From Clostridium sp. 28_17 (GTDB lineage: Bacteria > Bacillota > Clostridia > TANB77 > CAG-508): 64,000 nucleotides of DNA. The notes beneath the pieces are model-generated. The model searched no databases, was not told the DNA's origin, and saw only the letters and a program-made list of their open reading frames with translations. The DNA is taken from positions 61,916 through 125,915 of the forward strand of contig MNRS01000020.1 of NCBI GenBank assembly GCA_001916065.1. Direction: 5' to 3'. Numbering within the stretch: the stretch's first letter is position 1; every line of letters starts with the position of its first letter. Shown here piece after piece: positions 55,746 through 63,945 of the stretch. A program made the position numbers and the translations under genes.

Positions 55746-56753
55746 TTATTTTGATCTTCCATCTAATGTATCTAAGTTATCTAGTGCTTTTCCGGTTCCC
55801 AATGCAACACATGATATAGAATCTTGAGCAATCATTACATTTATTCCAGTTTTTTCTTGTAATAATTTATCTAATCCATCTATTAAGCATCCTCCACCTG
55901 TCATATAAATTCCCTTGTCACTAATATCTGCTGCAAGTTCTGGTGGTGTTCTTTCTAGTACACTATGAACTGCATCTACAATCATCATTGCAGGTTCTAT
56001 CAATGCTTCTAACATTTCGCTTGAATGTATTGTTGCAGTTTTTGGTAATCCTGTTGATAAATCTCTACCTCTTATTTCCATTTCTGCATCTTGAATTTTT
56101 GGATACACACATCCAACATTTATTTTTAGGTCTTCCGCTGTTCTTTCTCCTATTGCAATGTTATGTTTTTTCTTAATATATTTTACTATGTATTCATCAA
56201 ATTTATCTCCTGCAACTTTTAATGATGTGCTTACAACTGAACCTCCAAGAGAGATAACTGCTATATCTGTTGTTCCTCCACCAATATCAACTACCATATT
56301 TCCACATGGTTTTGATATATCTATTCCTGCTCCTATTGCTGCTGCAATTGGTTCTTCTATTAGATATACTTTTCTTGCCCCTGCTTGTATTGCTGCATCT
56401 ATTACTGCTTTTTTCTCTACTTCTGTTACTTGTGATGGTATACATATCATTATTCTTGGTGCAAATATTGATTTTCCACAAACTTTTCCTATAAAGTGTT
56501 TTAACATTTTTTCTGTTACTGTGTAGTCTGATATTACGCCTTCTCTAAGTGGTCTTGTTGCTATGATATTTCCAGGTGTTCTTCCTATCATCCTTCTTGC
56601 TTCTCCACCTACTGCTAGTACATCTCCAGAGTTTCTATCTACTGCTACTACTGATGGTTCTCTTAGTACTATTCCTCTTCCTTTTATATATACTATTACT
56701 GTAGCAGTTCCTAAATCTATTCCTACGTCTTGTCCAAATCCAAATTTTAACAT
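55746..56753 (-). CDS. mreB: Rod-shape protein MreB/Mbl
   Basis: Actin-like cytoskeletal protein that guides lateral wall synthesis; 335 aa. Phosphate-1 loop VGIDLGTATVIVYIKGRG (about 10-27), phosphate-2 VDIGGGTTDIAVI (about 160-172), and GIYMTGGGCLIDGLD (about 288-302). Which paralogue (MreB, Mbl or MreBH) is not clear; no mreC/mreD follow, which favours Mbl-like use. The N-terminal hydrophobic MLKFGFGQ may bind membrane. Own promoter and an adjacent TGTAAC box. Confidence 0.93.
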   Translation of the reverse strand: MLKFGFGQDVGIDLGTATVIVYIKGRGIVLREPSVVAVDRNSGDVLAVGGEARRMIGRTPGNIIATRPLREGVISDYTVTEKMLKHFIGKVCGKSIFAPRIMICIPSQVTEVEKKAVIDAAIQAGARKVYLIEEPIAAAIGAGIDISKPCGNMVVDIGGGTTDIAVISLGGSVVSTSLKVAGDKFDEYIVKYIKKKHNIAIGERTAEDLKINVGCVYPKIQDAEMEIRGRDLSTGLPKTATIHSSEMLEALIEPAMMIVDAVHSVLERTPPELAADISDKGIYMTGGGCLIDGLDKLLQEKTGINVMIAQDSISCVALGTGKALDNLDTLDGRSK

Positions 56754-56792
56754 GTAACTTCTTCCCTTCTTTATTTTATTTGTTTCACTTTT

Positions 56793-56838
56793 GTTACATT
56801 TTCGTTACGATTATATTACAAATTGCAAAATTTATCAA
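56793..56838 (-). promoter_or_regulatory. mreB promoter with phased TGTAAC box
   Basis: TTGATA (56838-56833), 17 bases, TATAAT (56815-56810); directly downstream CGTAAC-N5-TGTAAC (56809-56793) covers the likely start site. The same GTAACGAAAATGTAAC occurs before nrdD. A binding protein of WalR/PhoP type here would probably repress or tune mreB. Confidence 0.65.
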
Positions 56839-56867
56839 TAGATTTGATTGAATTTTTTATTTTTTTA

Positions 56868-57080
56868 TATTATAATAATTATGATTTACAGTTTATAATT
56901 TATTTTTAATGAAATTAATGATTTATTTATTTTTTTGTTGCCCCATTCTAAAAATTCTAACAAAAGTTTATCAACTTTTGAGAATTTTTGAACGGTCCCC
57001 CCGAATCACTTCAAAATAAATAAATGATTAATTTCATAAATATATTTTTTATACTGTAAATAGTAACATTATAATATTTT
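56868..57080. repeat. Large nested palindrome, MITE-like copy 3
   Basis: Outer arms of ~70 bases (56868-56937 and 57012-57080) are inverted copies with some mismatches; shared landmarks are GATTTACAG / CTGTAAATAG and GAAATTAATGATTTATTTATTT / its complement. The centre holds a second palindrome: AAAAATTCT, AAAAGTT, four loop bases, AACTTTTG, AGAATTTTT, bounded by CCCC and GGTCCCC. It fills most of the mreB-tsaE gap; there is no gene in it. Confidence 0.85.
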
Positions 57081-57104
57081 ATATAAAATTTTTAGGAGAT
57101 TTAA

Positions 57105-57575
57105 ATGAAAGAATACATATATAATTCAAAATCTGAAAATGATACAAAAAAAATAGCCTTTAAAATGGCTTCTATGCTAAAAAAAGGTGATGTTCTAGTA
57201 CTTTGTGGTGATTTAGGCTCAGGAAAAACAAAATTTACAGAAGGTTTTCTAACTTATTTTGGCTTAGAAAATGAGATTTCAAGTCCTACATTTACTATTG
57301 TTAACGAATATAAAAAAAACAATATCAATATTTATCATTTTGATGTTTATAGATTAGAAGATTCCTCTGAATTTTATGCTATCGGTGGAGATGAATATTT
57401 TGAAAATGGTATTTGCTTAATTGAATGGGGCGAGTTAATTCAAGATGCACTACCCAATGAATACATTAAAATTGATTTTTCAAGAAATGACTTGAATGAA
57501 AACGAGAGAGTTTTGAATATTAAATCTATTGGTGAAAAATATGATAATATTATTGAAAATTTGAAAGGAGAATAA
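57105..57575 (+). CDS. tsaE: tRNA t6A biosynthesis ATPase
   Basis: TsaE, the ATPase that supports TsaBD in making threonylcarbamoyl-adenosine at tRNA position 37. 156 aa. Walker A CGDLGSGKTKF (about 36-46), SSPTFTIVNEY (about 64-74), HFDVYRLED and LIEWGE (about 108-113). First gene of a tsaE-tsaB-rimI operon; two bases separate it from tsaB. ATG follows TTAGGAGATTT. Confidence 0.96.
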   Translation: MKEYIYNSKSENDTKKIAFKMASMLKKGDVLVLCGDLGSGKTKFTEGFLTYFGLENEISSPTFTIVNEYKKNNINIYHFDVYRLEDSSEFYAIGGDEYFENGICLIEWGELIQDALPNEYIKIDFSRNDLNENERVLNIKSIGEKYDNIIENLKGE

Positions 57576-57577
57576 TT

Positions 57578-58291
57578 TTGAAAATTTTAGCAGTTGATAC
57601 TTCTAGTAAATTGTGCAGTGTAGCAATTTTAGAAGATAAAAATTTAATAAAAAAATTAGAATTAGACAATGGTCTAACACATTCTGAAACATTAATGCCT
57701 TTAATTCAACAATTATTGAATGAATGCTCATTAAGTTTAAATAATATTAATTTACTTGTTTCTGATATTGGGCCTGGTTCTTTTACAGGAATTAGAATTG
57801 GTGTTTCATCTTGTAAGGCTTTTTCAGACAGTTTAAATATTCCATGTGTTGGAATTTCTAGTCTTGAAGTTTTAGCATATAACATCCAAAATGACGGTAT
57901 TATTTGTAGCACAATTGATTGTAAAAATAATAATTGCTATTTTGCTTTATATGAATTAAATTCAGGAAATTACAATGTTCTTATAGAGCCTTGTGCAAAG
58001 TCTGTTAATGATGTGTTGGATTTATTAAATTCTCAATATTATAACAAATGTATTTCTTTTGTTGGTGATGGTATTCCTAGTGAAAAATTGCATAGTATTT
58101 ATGATAATAATGCAGATTCAGAAGTTACCAAAAATATAATATCATCTTATCTAAATGTTGAAAATTTGGGAACTGCCGGTTATAAAAAATTTATTAATAA
58201 CAAAAAAATAGGTGAAGAAATATTGCCTTTATATTTAAAAAAACCTCAAGCGCAAATTCAACTAGAAGAGAAATTAAAAGCAAAAATTTAG
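57578..58291 (+). CDS. tsaB: tRNA t6A biosynthesis protein TsaB
   Basis: 237 aa, ASKHA-fold partner of TsaD. Starts MKILAVDTSSKLCSVAILED, with GLTHSETLMPLI and VSDIGPGSFTGIRIGVSSCKAF (split at the glycine), all family signatures. It stabilises TsaD but has no kinase site of its own. Translation starts at TTG or ATG-like codon at 57578 (TTG AAA ATT) right after the AAAGGAGAATAA that also contains the tsaE stop. tsaD is not in the window. Confidence 0.95.
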   Translation: MKILAVDTSSKLCSVAILEDKNLIKKLELDNGLTHSETLMPLIQQLLNECSLSLNNINLLVSDIGPGSFTGIRIGVSSCKAFSDSLNIPCVGISSLEVLAYNIQNDGIICSTIDCKNNNCYFALYELNSGNYNVLIEPCAKSVNDVLDLLNSQYYNKCISFVGDGIPSEKLHSIYDNNADSEVTKNIISSYLNVENLGTAGYKKFINNKKIGEEILPLYLKKPQAQIQLEEKLKAKI

Positions 58292-58360
58292 AAAATTAAG
58301 TTTGTAAAACAATATTTTTAATCAAATTTTGTGTCTTTTAAGAAAGGAATATTAGTAATT

Positions 58361-58801
58361 ATGGATTTTAAAATTAGTAAAATGTCTATTGAAGACTTAA
58401 AAAGTATTAAAAGTATCTTAACTACAGATTTTGATAATTTTTGGAGTTTTGATATTTTAGAAGAAGAATTAGAATGTAGCAATTCATATGTTATTGTCGC
58501 TAGAGATATCAATAACACTATCGTTGGTTTTGCAGGTATAAAAGTAATTTTGGATGAAGCAGACATTATGAATATTGTTGTAAAAAAAGATTTTAGGCAT
58601 CATGGTATTGGCTCACTTTTACTAGAAAATTTAATAAATTATTCAAAAAATATAAATTTAAAAACTATCACTTTAGAAGTTAATGAAAATAATCTTTCTG
58701 CCATTCGTTTATATGATAAATTTTCTTTTGATAAATTAGGAATTAGAAAAAAATACTATAATGGTGAAAGTGATGCTATTATAATGAGCAAACAACTATA
58801 A
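58361..58801 (+). CDS. rimI: Ribosomal-protein-alanine N-acetyltransferase-like GNAT protein
   Basis: 146 aa GNAT enzyme. Acetyl-CoA loop VKKDFRHHGIGSLLLENLI (about 73-91) and the C-terminal LEVNENNLSAIRLYDKFSF are typical of RimI, and the gene follows tsaB as in many genomes. Acetylates N-terminal amines of a ribosomal protein (S18 in E. coli) or other proteins. ATG at 58361 is taken as start with GAAAGGAAT 11-12 bases ahead; a GTG at 58331 has no binding site. Confidence 0.92.
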   Translation: MDFKISKMSIEDLKSIKSILTTDFDNFWSFDILEEELECSNSYVIVARDINNTIVGFAGIKVILDEADIMNIVVKKDFRHHGIGSLLLENLINYSKNINLKTITLEVNENNLSAIRLYDKFSFDKLGIRKKYYNGESDAIIMSKQL

Positions 58802-58802
58802 G

Positions 58803-58860
58803 AAAATGTCCTTTGGGAGACAGTTCTATTTAGGACCTCACCTTCCAAAAGGACATTTTT
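58803..58860. terminator. Convergent terminator with GTCCTTT repeat
   Basis: AAAATGTCCTTT pairs with AAAAGGACATTTTTT across 34 bases; an inner GGGAGACAG/... stretch resembles the GTCC-type repeats. Ends both the tsaE-tsaB-rimI operon and the dxs-S4 gene pair. Confidence 0.75.
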
Positions 58861-59663
58861 TACACATATTTTTCAACTTTCACAACTGTTCTTCCGCTTC
58901 TAGTATTTCCACCAAATTCCTTGACAATAAATCTGCCTTTTCCTCTGATAGTTATAACATCTCCCAATTTAACTTGTTTAGAAGCCTTTGTTTCATTTTG
59001 ACCATTTATAAAAACTCTTTCGCTATCAATAATTTGAACTGCCTTACTTCTAGAAGTTCTTGCTAAATCTGACACAAAATTATCAAGTCTTAAAGAAGGA
59101 ACAATAATATTTAATTCCTCAACTTTGATTTCTTGTTCTTTTAATTCTTGTAATTCAACAATATCTATTTTGGCATTTTCAAATCTTGTTAATGTTCCTA
59201 ATTCTTGTTTCAATGTTTCAGTTGATTCATCTTTTACCAAAATATCTGCTCCATCATCTGAAACAAGAATATCTCCAACCTTTTCTCTTTTCATTCCAAG
59301 TTTTACAATTCCACCTAAATAATTTCTATGTGAATACTTACCTTTTTCTTCATCTCCAAGTGAAATTCTTATAACTTTGATAATTTTTGAATAATTCTTT
59401 TCTACCATGCTCATATTGTATTTTTCAGGATATATTATAAGTACATTTCTTTCCGCATTTTCAAAGCCACCATATAATATATAATTTTCAAATTCAATTT
59501 TTTTCATAAATGTCTTTGCTAATGCAACTTGATACATATCTAAAAAATCTGTATATTCTAGTTTTTCTCTTTGTTTTGAGAATTCGATTTTGTCAAGTAT
59601 TTGCGCCAATAACATTTTATCTTCTTGTTTTTTGTAGTCACTTAATATTTTTTGTTTATCCAT
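58860..59663 (-). CDS. S4-domain RNA-binding protein (YlmH type)
   Basis: 267 aa. A ~170-residue N-terminal part (with VLIIYPEKYN and KYSHRNYLGGIVKLGMKREK split by a loop) followed by an S4 domain LRLDNFVSDLARTSRSKAVQ at about 192-211. This is the layout of YlmH, linked to ribosome rescue and cell division in Firmicutes. It follows dxs with an 8-base overlap (its ATG lies within the last codons of dxs reading in order dxs upstream), so translation is coupled. Confidence 0.85.
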   Translation of the reverse strand: MDKQKILSDYKKQEDKMLLAQILDKIEFSKQREKLEYTDFLDMYQVALAKTFMKKIEFENYILYGGFENAERNVLIIYPEKYNMSMVEKNYSKIIKVIRISLGDEEKGKYSHRNYLGGIVKLGMKREKVGDILVSDDGADILVKDESTETLKQELGTLTRFENAKIDIVELQELKEQEIKVEELNIIVPSLRLDNFVSDLARTSRSKAVQIIDSERVFINGQNETKASKQVKLGDVITIRGKGRFIVKEFGGNTRSGRTVVKVEKYV

Positions 59664-61461
59664 CTTTCCTCCATTCTGTACACTGCTTCAAAAATTCGTC
59701 TGGCCACGCCTGTTTTTCAAACTTAATATCTTGTAAATTATTTTCTACAATTAATTCTTCTATTGCCGTTCCTAATCCATTAATTTTTGTGCCATCTTCT
59801 ATTGTAATAACATTTTTTGTTTTTTCTATTGATTTTTTTATTATTTCCTCATCTAATGGTTTCAAAAATCTAACATTTATAACGTCTGCTTCAATTCCAT
59901 TTGTTTTAAGTCTATTTGCCATTTTCATTGCATCTGCCACTCTTTTTCCAATTGCAATAATACTTGCATCTTGTCCTTCTCTTAAAATTTCTGCCTTTCC
60001 AAGTTCAATTTTTTGATGTTTTTCAAATTTGATATTTTCATCTTGCCCACCTCTTGGATATCTTATAACAACTGGCTTATTTAATTTTACTACAAATTCC
60101 ATCATATCTTCTAATTCTCTAAAATCTTTTGGTGCCATTATTGTTAAATTTGGTACAAGTCTAAAAAACGCCATATCTAGTGTACCTTGATGTGTTTCTC
60201 CATCTGCTCCTACAACTCCCGCTCTATCAACACACATTATAACAGGCAAATTTTGCATTGCTATATCATGTATTACCTGGTCATATGCTCTTTGATAAAA
60301 TGATGAATAAATAGGCACAAATGGAATCATTCCATCTATTGCCATTCCTGCAGCCATTGTTAAAGCATGTTGTTCTGCAATTCCAATATCAAAAAATCTT
60401 GATGGATATTCTTTTGCGAATTTTGTAAGTCCTGTTCCATCTTTCATAGAGGCTGTAACTGCTACTATTCTTTTATCTTTTTTGGCTAGTTCTATTAACT
60501 TTTCTCCAAATATTTTTGAATAGTCATCTTTTTTTTCTTTTTTTGTTTTTCCTGTCTCAATATCAAATGGTGCAGTTGCATGAAATTTATCAGGATTTTC
60601 TTCTGCTATTTTATAGCCCTTCCCTTTTTTTGTTAATACATGTATCAACACCGGCCCTGTTACTTGTTTACTAAGTTTCATTATATTCTCTAGTTGCTCA
60701 ATATCATGCCCATCAACTGGTCCTAAATAAGTAAATCCAATGTCTTCAAAAAACATTTTTGGTATTATCAATTGTTTTATACTTCTTTTTACTCTTTGGA
60801 CTATTTTAACTATTGGTTTTCCTATAATTGGTATTTTACTAATTATTTTTTTCCCTGATATGTTTGATTTTGTATATAATTTTTTTGTTCTTAGTTTACT
60901 CAAAAACATATTAAGACCACCGATATTTTTGGATATACTCATCTCATTATCATTTAATATAACTGTCATATGCGTTTTGCTAAATCCTGCATCATTTAAC
61001 GCTTCTAGCGCCATTCCACCTGTTAATGCCCCATCACCTATTACTGCTATTACTTGATTTTTTTCGCCTTTTAAGTCTCTTGCTCTTGCCATTCCTAGTG
61101 CCGCAGATATTGAGGTGCTACTATGTCCTGTGTTAAAACTATCATATTCTGATTCGCTTGTTTTTGGGAATCCTGCTAAGCCGTCTAATTGTCTTAATGT
61201 CTTGAATTGTTCCCTTCTTCCTGTTATTATTTTGTGTGCATATGCTTGGTGACCAACATCCCATACTATTTTGTCTTTTGGTGTATTGAATACACTATGT
61301 AACGCAATTGTTAGTTCTATGACTCCTAAATTTGATGCTAGATGACCTCCATTTTTTGAAACAGTTTCTAATATATATTCTCTTAATTCTTGTGCTAATT
61401 TTTCTTTTTCTTCTTTTTTTAATTTTTTTACATCTTCTGGCGAATTTATTTTTTCTAACAT
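59656..61461 (-). CDS. dxs: 1-deoxy-D-xylulose-5-phosphate synthase
   Basis: First enzyme of the MEP isoprenoid pathway: pyruvate + glyceraldehyde 3-phosphate to DXP, with thiamine diphosphate. 601 aa. TPP site GDGALTGGMALEALNDAG (about 143-160), VDGHDIEQL, DRAGVVGADGETHQG (about 402-416), RYPRGG, and C-terminal transketolase domain ending PDEFLKQ. ATG follows ATAGGAGAGACTTT. The next gene on the strand is the S4 protein, overlapping by eight bases. Confidence 0.97.
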   Translation of the reverse strand: MLEKINSPEDVKKLKKEEKEKLAQELREYILETVSKNGGHLASNLGVIELTIALHSVFNTPKDKIVWDVGHQAYAHKIITGRREQFKTLRQLDGLAGFPKTSESEYDSFNTGHSSTSISAALGMARARDLKGEKNQVIAVIGDGALTGGMALEALNDAGFSKTHMTVILNDNEMSISKNIGGLNMFLSKLRTKKLYTKSNISGKKIISKIPIIGKPIVKIVQRVKRSIKQLIIPKMFFEDIGFTYLGPVDGHDIEQLENIMKLSKQVTGPVLIHVLTKKGKGYKIAEENPDKFHATAPFDIETGKTKKEKKDDYSKIFGEKLIELAKKDKRIVAVTASMKDGTGLTKFAKEYPSRFFDIGIAEQHALTMAAGMAIDGMIPFVPIYSSFYQRAYDQVIHDIAMQNLPVIMCVDRAGVVGADGETHQGTLDMAFFRLVPNLTIMAPKDFRELEDMMEFVVKLNKPVVIRYPRGGQDENIKFEKHQKIELGKAEILREGQDASIIAIGKRVADAMKMANRLKTNGIEADVINVRFLKPLDEEIIKKSIEKTKNVITIEDGTKINGLGTAIEELIVENNLQDIKFEKQAWPDEFLKQCTEWRKDG

Positions 61462-61692
61462 TTAAAGTCTCTCCTATTTTGTCTTTAATGCTTATATTTT
61501 TATTGGTGCCAACGAAGTAGTTATCTACAACTTTTTTGGCTCTCTTGACGATTGATACAAATATCAATCAATTTGTTGTCTTTACTTTAACATAAAGTTT
61601 ATAAACTTTCAAGTGTTTTGATTAAAAATCCAATTTAAAAATTTATAAAATTGAACCAATCTTAATTTATAAATTTTTTTAAGATTGCAAAA

Positions 61693-61734
61693 GCAAGTAC
61701 TTTTAAGAGTTATTAAGCTCAAAAAAGTACTTGC
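61693..61734 (-). terminator. Terminator of the 61742 gene
   Basis: GCAAGTACTTTT and AAAAGTACTTGC form a twelve-base stem directly after the stop codon, followed by TTTTGC. The stretch from here to dxs (61462-61690) holds only AT-rich sequence and the likely dxs promoter. Confidence 0.8.
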
Positions 61735-61741
61735 CCCTGAC

Positions 61742-62101
61742 TTAAATTATTGGGATATCCGATGAATTTCTTAATCTTACTGCTGCATAAATTGCTTTAG
61801 TTTCTGACATATCTGTATAACACCCTAAAACAATCTGCTCAGGAGTTGTCTTATACAGATATGCAGCTGTCCTAATTATATCAGCATGCCAATCATATGG
61901 CTCACCGAACAACACATCTGCCAACGTAACATTTGAATTTTCTCCGTAAAGAATATTATATTCTCTTTCCACAAATTCTCGAGTTAATCGAGCCATACGA
62001 GAATCGACTTCAAGTGGATATCTTTCCTTAATTTCTTCAGCTGTAAGTAGCCGTGCATTATGAAGACGCATTCCGCCATAACTGCTTTCCCATTCAGCCA
62101 T
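61742..62101 (-). CDS. Hypothetical protein, 119 aa
   Basis: Soluble protein of unknown family (LLTAEEIKERYPLEVDS, FVEREYNILYGENSNVTLAD, TPEQIVLGCYTDMSETKAIY). Codon use is richer in G/C than the core genes, with CGA and an in-frame CGG (GCA CGG CTA near 62051). TAAGGAGGTAAATAAA precedes the ATG. A TATAAT at 62185-62180 may be its promoter, with a poor -35. Probably a recently gained orphan. Confidence 0.65.
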   Translation of the reverse strand: MAEWESSYGGMRLHNARLLTAEEIKERYPLEVDSRMARLTREFVEREYNILYGENSNVTLADVLFGEPYDWHADIIRTAAYLYKTTPEQIVLGCYTDMSETKAIYAAVRLRNSSDIPII

Positions 62102-62311
62102 TTTATTTACCTCCTTAACAATTCTGTTTGTGAGTTAATAGTTACTATATATAAAACTTGCAATTTGCAAGATAATCAAATTATACGAATATTGTAGCAT
62201 AAAAAATCGATATTTTCAATACAAATAAAAAATTTTTAACTCTATAAATGTATATATGTCAATGATGTGAAACAAATTCTTTCAAATAGTATGATTGAAT
62301 TTGTTTCATAT

Positions 62312-63325
62312 TTATGCTTTTTTTAATTCTTCTCTTTTTTCTTTTGGTGTCAAATATCCTAACACCGCCATTGGTATTCTGTTTGACCTTTTTAAGTATG
62401 CTGCTCCTTGTTTTCTTAAATCTTCTAAACTATAAAATTTTAAGTAACTGTAAAATCTTTCATTGTCATTTCTATGACTTCTTTCTACTTTTCCATTATG
62501 TTCTGGTGTTCTTGGTCTTATCTTGTGGTGTTTTATTCCTATTTCTTTCAATAATGTATCCATTGGATGTTCTCTTTTTACATCTGATCTATTAAACGTA
62601 AATTCTACTCCATTATCTGTCTGTATTTCTTCTGTTTTGTACCCATAGTATCTTATACATCTTTTTACAAAATCTACCGTATATGCTGCACTATGTTCTT
62701 CATACCAATACAAATATCTTTCTCTACTTGCTTCATCTATACATGTATATTGATAATAATTTATATCTTTTGTCATTCCTTCTGTTTTGCATTCTTTTGG
62801 CACATATTTTACATCTATTTGCCATTTTTTTCATATCTCTGTTGGTGTATGATATTTTTGATTATGTTTCTTTGATGTTCCTTTTATTTCTGGATTATTA
62901 TAATATCCTATTTTTCTTAATACTCTATATAATGATGCTGGTTTTCTTGTATATCCTTTATTTATTTTTAACTTATACCATATTTCATTTAATGTTATAT
63001 GTGGATTTCTTTTTATTAAATCTTTTATCCATTTTATTTCTGTTTCTGTATGTTCTTTTGGATGCTTACTTAATGGCCTATGTGACTTATCTTCTAAACT
63101 CTCTTTGCTTCCATCATATTTTTTATTCCATCTCCATAATGATGTCCTTGATATATGATATTTTCTACATGCATATCCTATATCATTGCAATTTCTATAC
63201 ATTTTTACTGCATTTTCTCTTGTTTTTATTTCATGTGGTAAATATCTCTTTATATTTTTTTGATTTTGTGTTATAATATTATTCATAAGTGATTCAAGTC
63301 CTTTCGTATAATTTTTTTTCGACAA
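62312..63325 (-). pseudogene. IS481-like transposase with in-frame TGA
   Basis: DDE transposase of ~337 codons in one frame. N-terminal helix-turn-helix (GYACRKYHISRTSLWRWNKK), then rve integrase domain: WQIDVKYVP with the first Asp, IQTDNGVEF with the second, and PEHNGKVERSHR with the Glu. A TGA at 62831-62833 sits where relatives have a residue (likely GGA glycine) in 'TEI-x-KKWQIDVKYVP', splitting it into 164 and ~172 aa parts with no change of frame. The start is TTG at 63325 or ATG at ~63286. Confidence 0.85.
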
Positions 63326-63351
63326 TTCAATTATACTACTTGAATCACTTT
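63288..63351 (-). promoter_or_regulatory. Hairpin over the transposase start
   Basis: AAGTGATTCAAGT (63288-63300) and ACTTGAATCACTT (63339-63351) pair perfectly over 13 bases around the transposase start region. Readthrough transcripts from outside would fold here and block translation, a known protective device in insertion sequences; transcripts from an internal AGTATAAT would lack the outer arm. Confidence 0.6.
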
Positions 63352-63452
63352 TTTTCTATATTTTTTTGTTTCACATCAATTGTAACACTACAAAAACTAA
63401 AAATTTATACAGCTTGTTTCATAATTAAAACAAGAAATCATATTAACATATA

Positions 63453-63494
63453 TAATAGTAAAGAGACTTGCTTACACAAATCTCTTTACTATTG
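63453..63494 (-). terminator. Terminator of the 63512 gene
   Basis: ATAGTAAAGAGA and TCTCTTTACTAT form a twelve-base perfect stem, ~20 bases after the stop. Confidence 0.8.
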
Positions 63495-63511
63495 AAAGCA
63501 AATTACTGGTA

Positions 63512-63736
63512 TTATTTTCTTTTTTCAAGAATTTCTGCAAAATACCCAATTATTCTTACTATTGCTTCAGCAAAGACAAGTATCAACACCCAGCAAATAA
63601 CACCAAGTATCTGTGCCGTCGGACCAGCAGATTCGAAAGGTTCATATTGCACTCTCCAACCAGCATCAAAAAACTGAAAAAGAAAAAGCGCAACCTCTCC
63701 TATCCGAGCCCAAGATTTAACCTTATTAGCTTTCAT
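63512..63736 (-). CDS. Hypothetical small membrane protein, 74 aa
   Basis: A basic N-terminus (MKANKVKSWARIGE), a hydrophobic segment at about 15-24, and a strong transmembrane helix at about 41-66 (GVICWVLILVFAEAIVRIIG). Not assigned to a family. It has an in-frame CGG (GCT CGG ATA near 63703). ATG follows TTAGGAGGTATGCAA. The leader has a promoter and a GGAGG-containing hairpin like that of the 5355 gene. Confidence 0.65.
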   Translation of the reverse strand: MKANKVKSWARIGEVALFLFQFFDAGWRVQYEPFESAGPTAQILGVICWVLILVFAEAIVRIIGYFAEILEKRK

Positions 63737-63759
63737 ATTTGCATACCTCCTAATACTAT

Positions 63760-63784
63760 CTGGAGGTTTACACAGCCCCTCCAG
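63760..63784 (-). promoter_or_regulatory. Leader hairpin CTGGAGG/CCTCCAG
   Basis: Seven-base perfect stem with an 11-base loop in the leader, ~25 bases before the start codon of the 63512 gene. Same design as the hairpin at 6318-6338. Confidence 0.6.
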
Positions 63785-63839
63785 AAAAAATAATAAATTT
63801 TCTCTAGACTTTGCTGTGTAAAGTACATTAGATAAATAT

Positions 63840-63868
63840 ATTATAGCATATTCTCCCGAAAAAGTAAA
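63840..63868 (-). promoter_or_regulatory. Promoter of the 63512 gene
   Basis: TTTACT (63868-63863), 17 bases, TATAAT (63845-63840). Confidence 0.65.
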
Positions 63869-63945
63869 ATCAACATCATTTTATATTATTAAATAAATAG
63901 AATGTCCATTCAAAAAATAATAGCAACGCAAAATCAATATATAAT

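Larger units (their letters stand above)
62257..63387. mobile_element. IS481-like insertion sequence
   Basis: About 1.13 kb with terminal inverted repeats: TGTCAATGATGTGAAACAAA at the left (62257-62276) and, inverted, TGTTACAATTGATGTGAAAC at the right end (63387 inward); the TGT...ACA ends suit the IS481 family. It carries a single transposase gene, which has an in-frame stop. A clear target duplication was not found. Confidence 0.8.

Noticed and set aside
61295..61567. 90-residue basic open frame upstream of and inside dxs
   Set aside because: It is an alternative frame of the dxs start and its leader, with no ribosome binding site and a composition of a shadow frame.
62831..62833. UGA recoded as an amino acid (for example glycine or tryptophan) because of the in-frame TGA in the transposase
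   Set aside because: The sigma factor gene ends in TGA overlapping the anti-sigma start and needs it as a stop; only the IS transposase has an internal TGA. A local nonsense mutation is enough.
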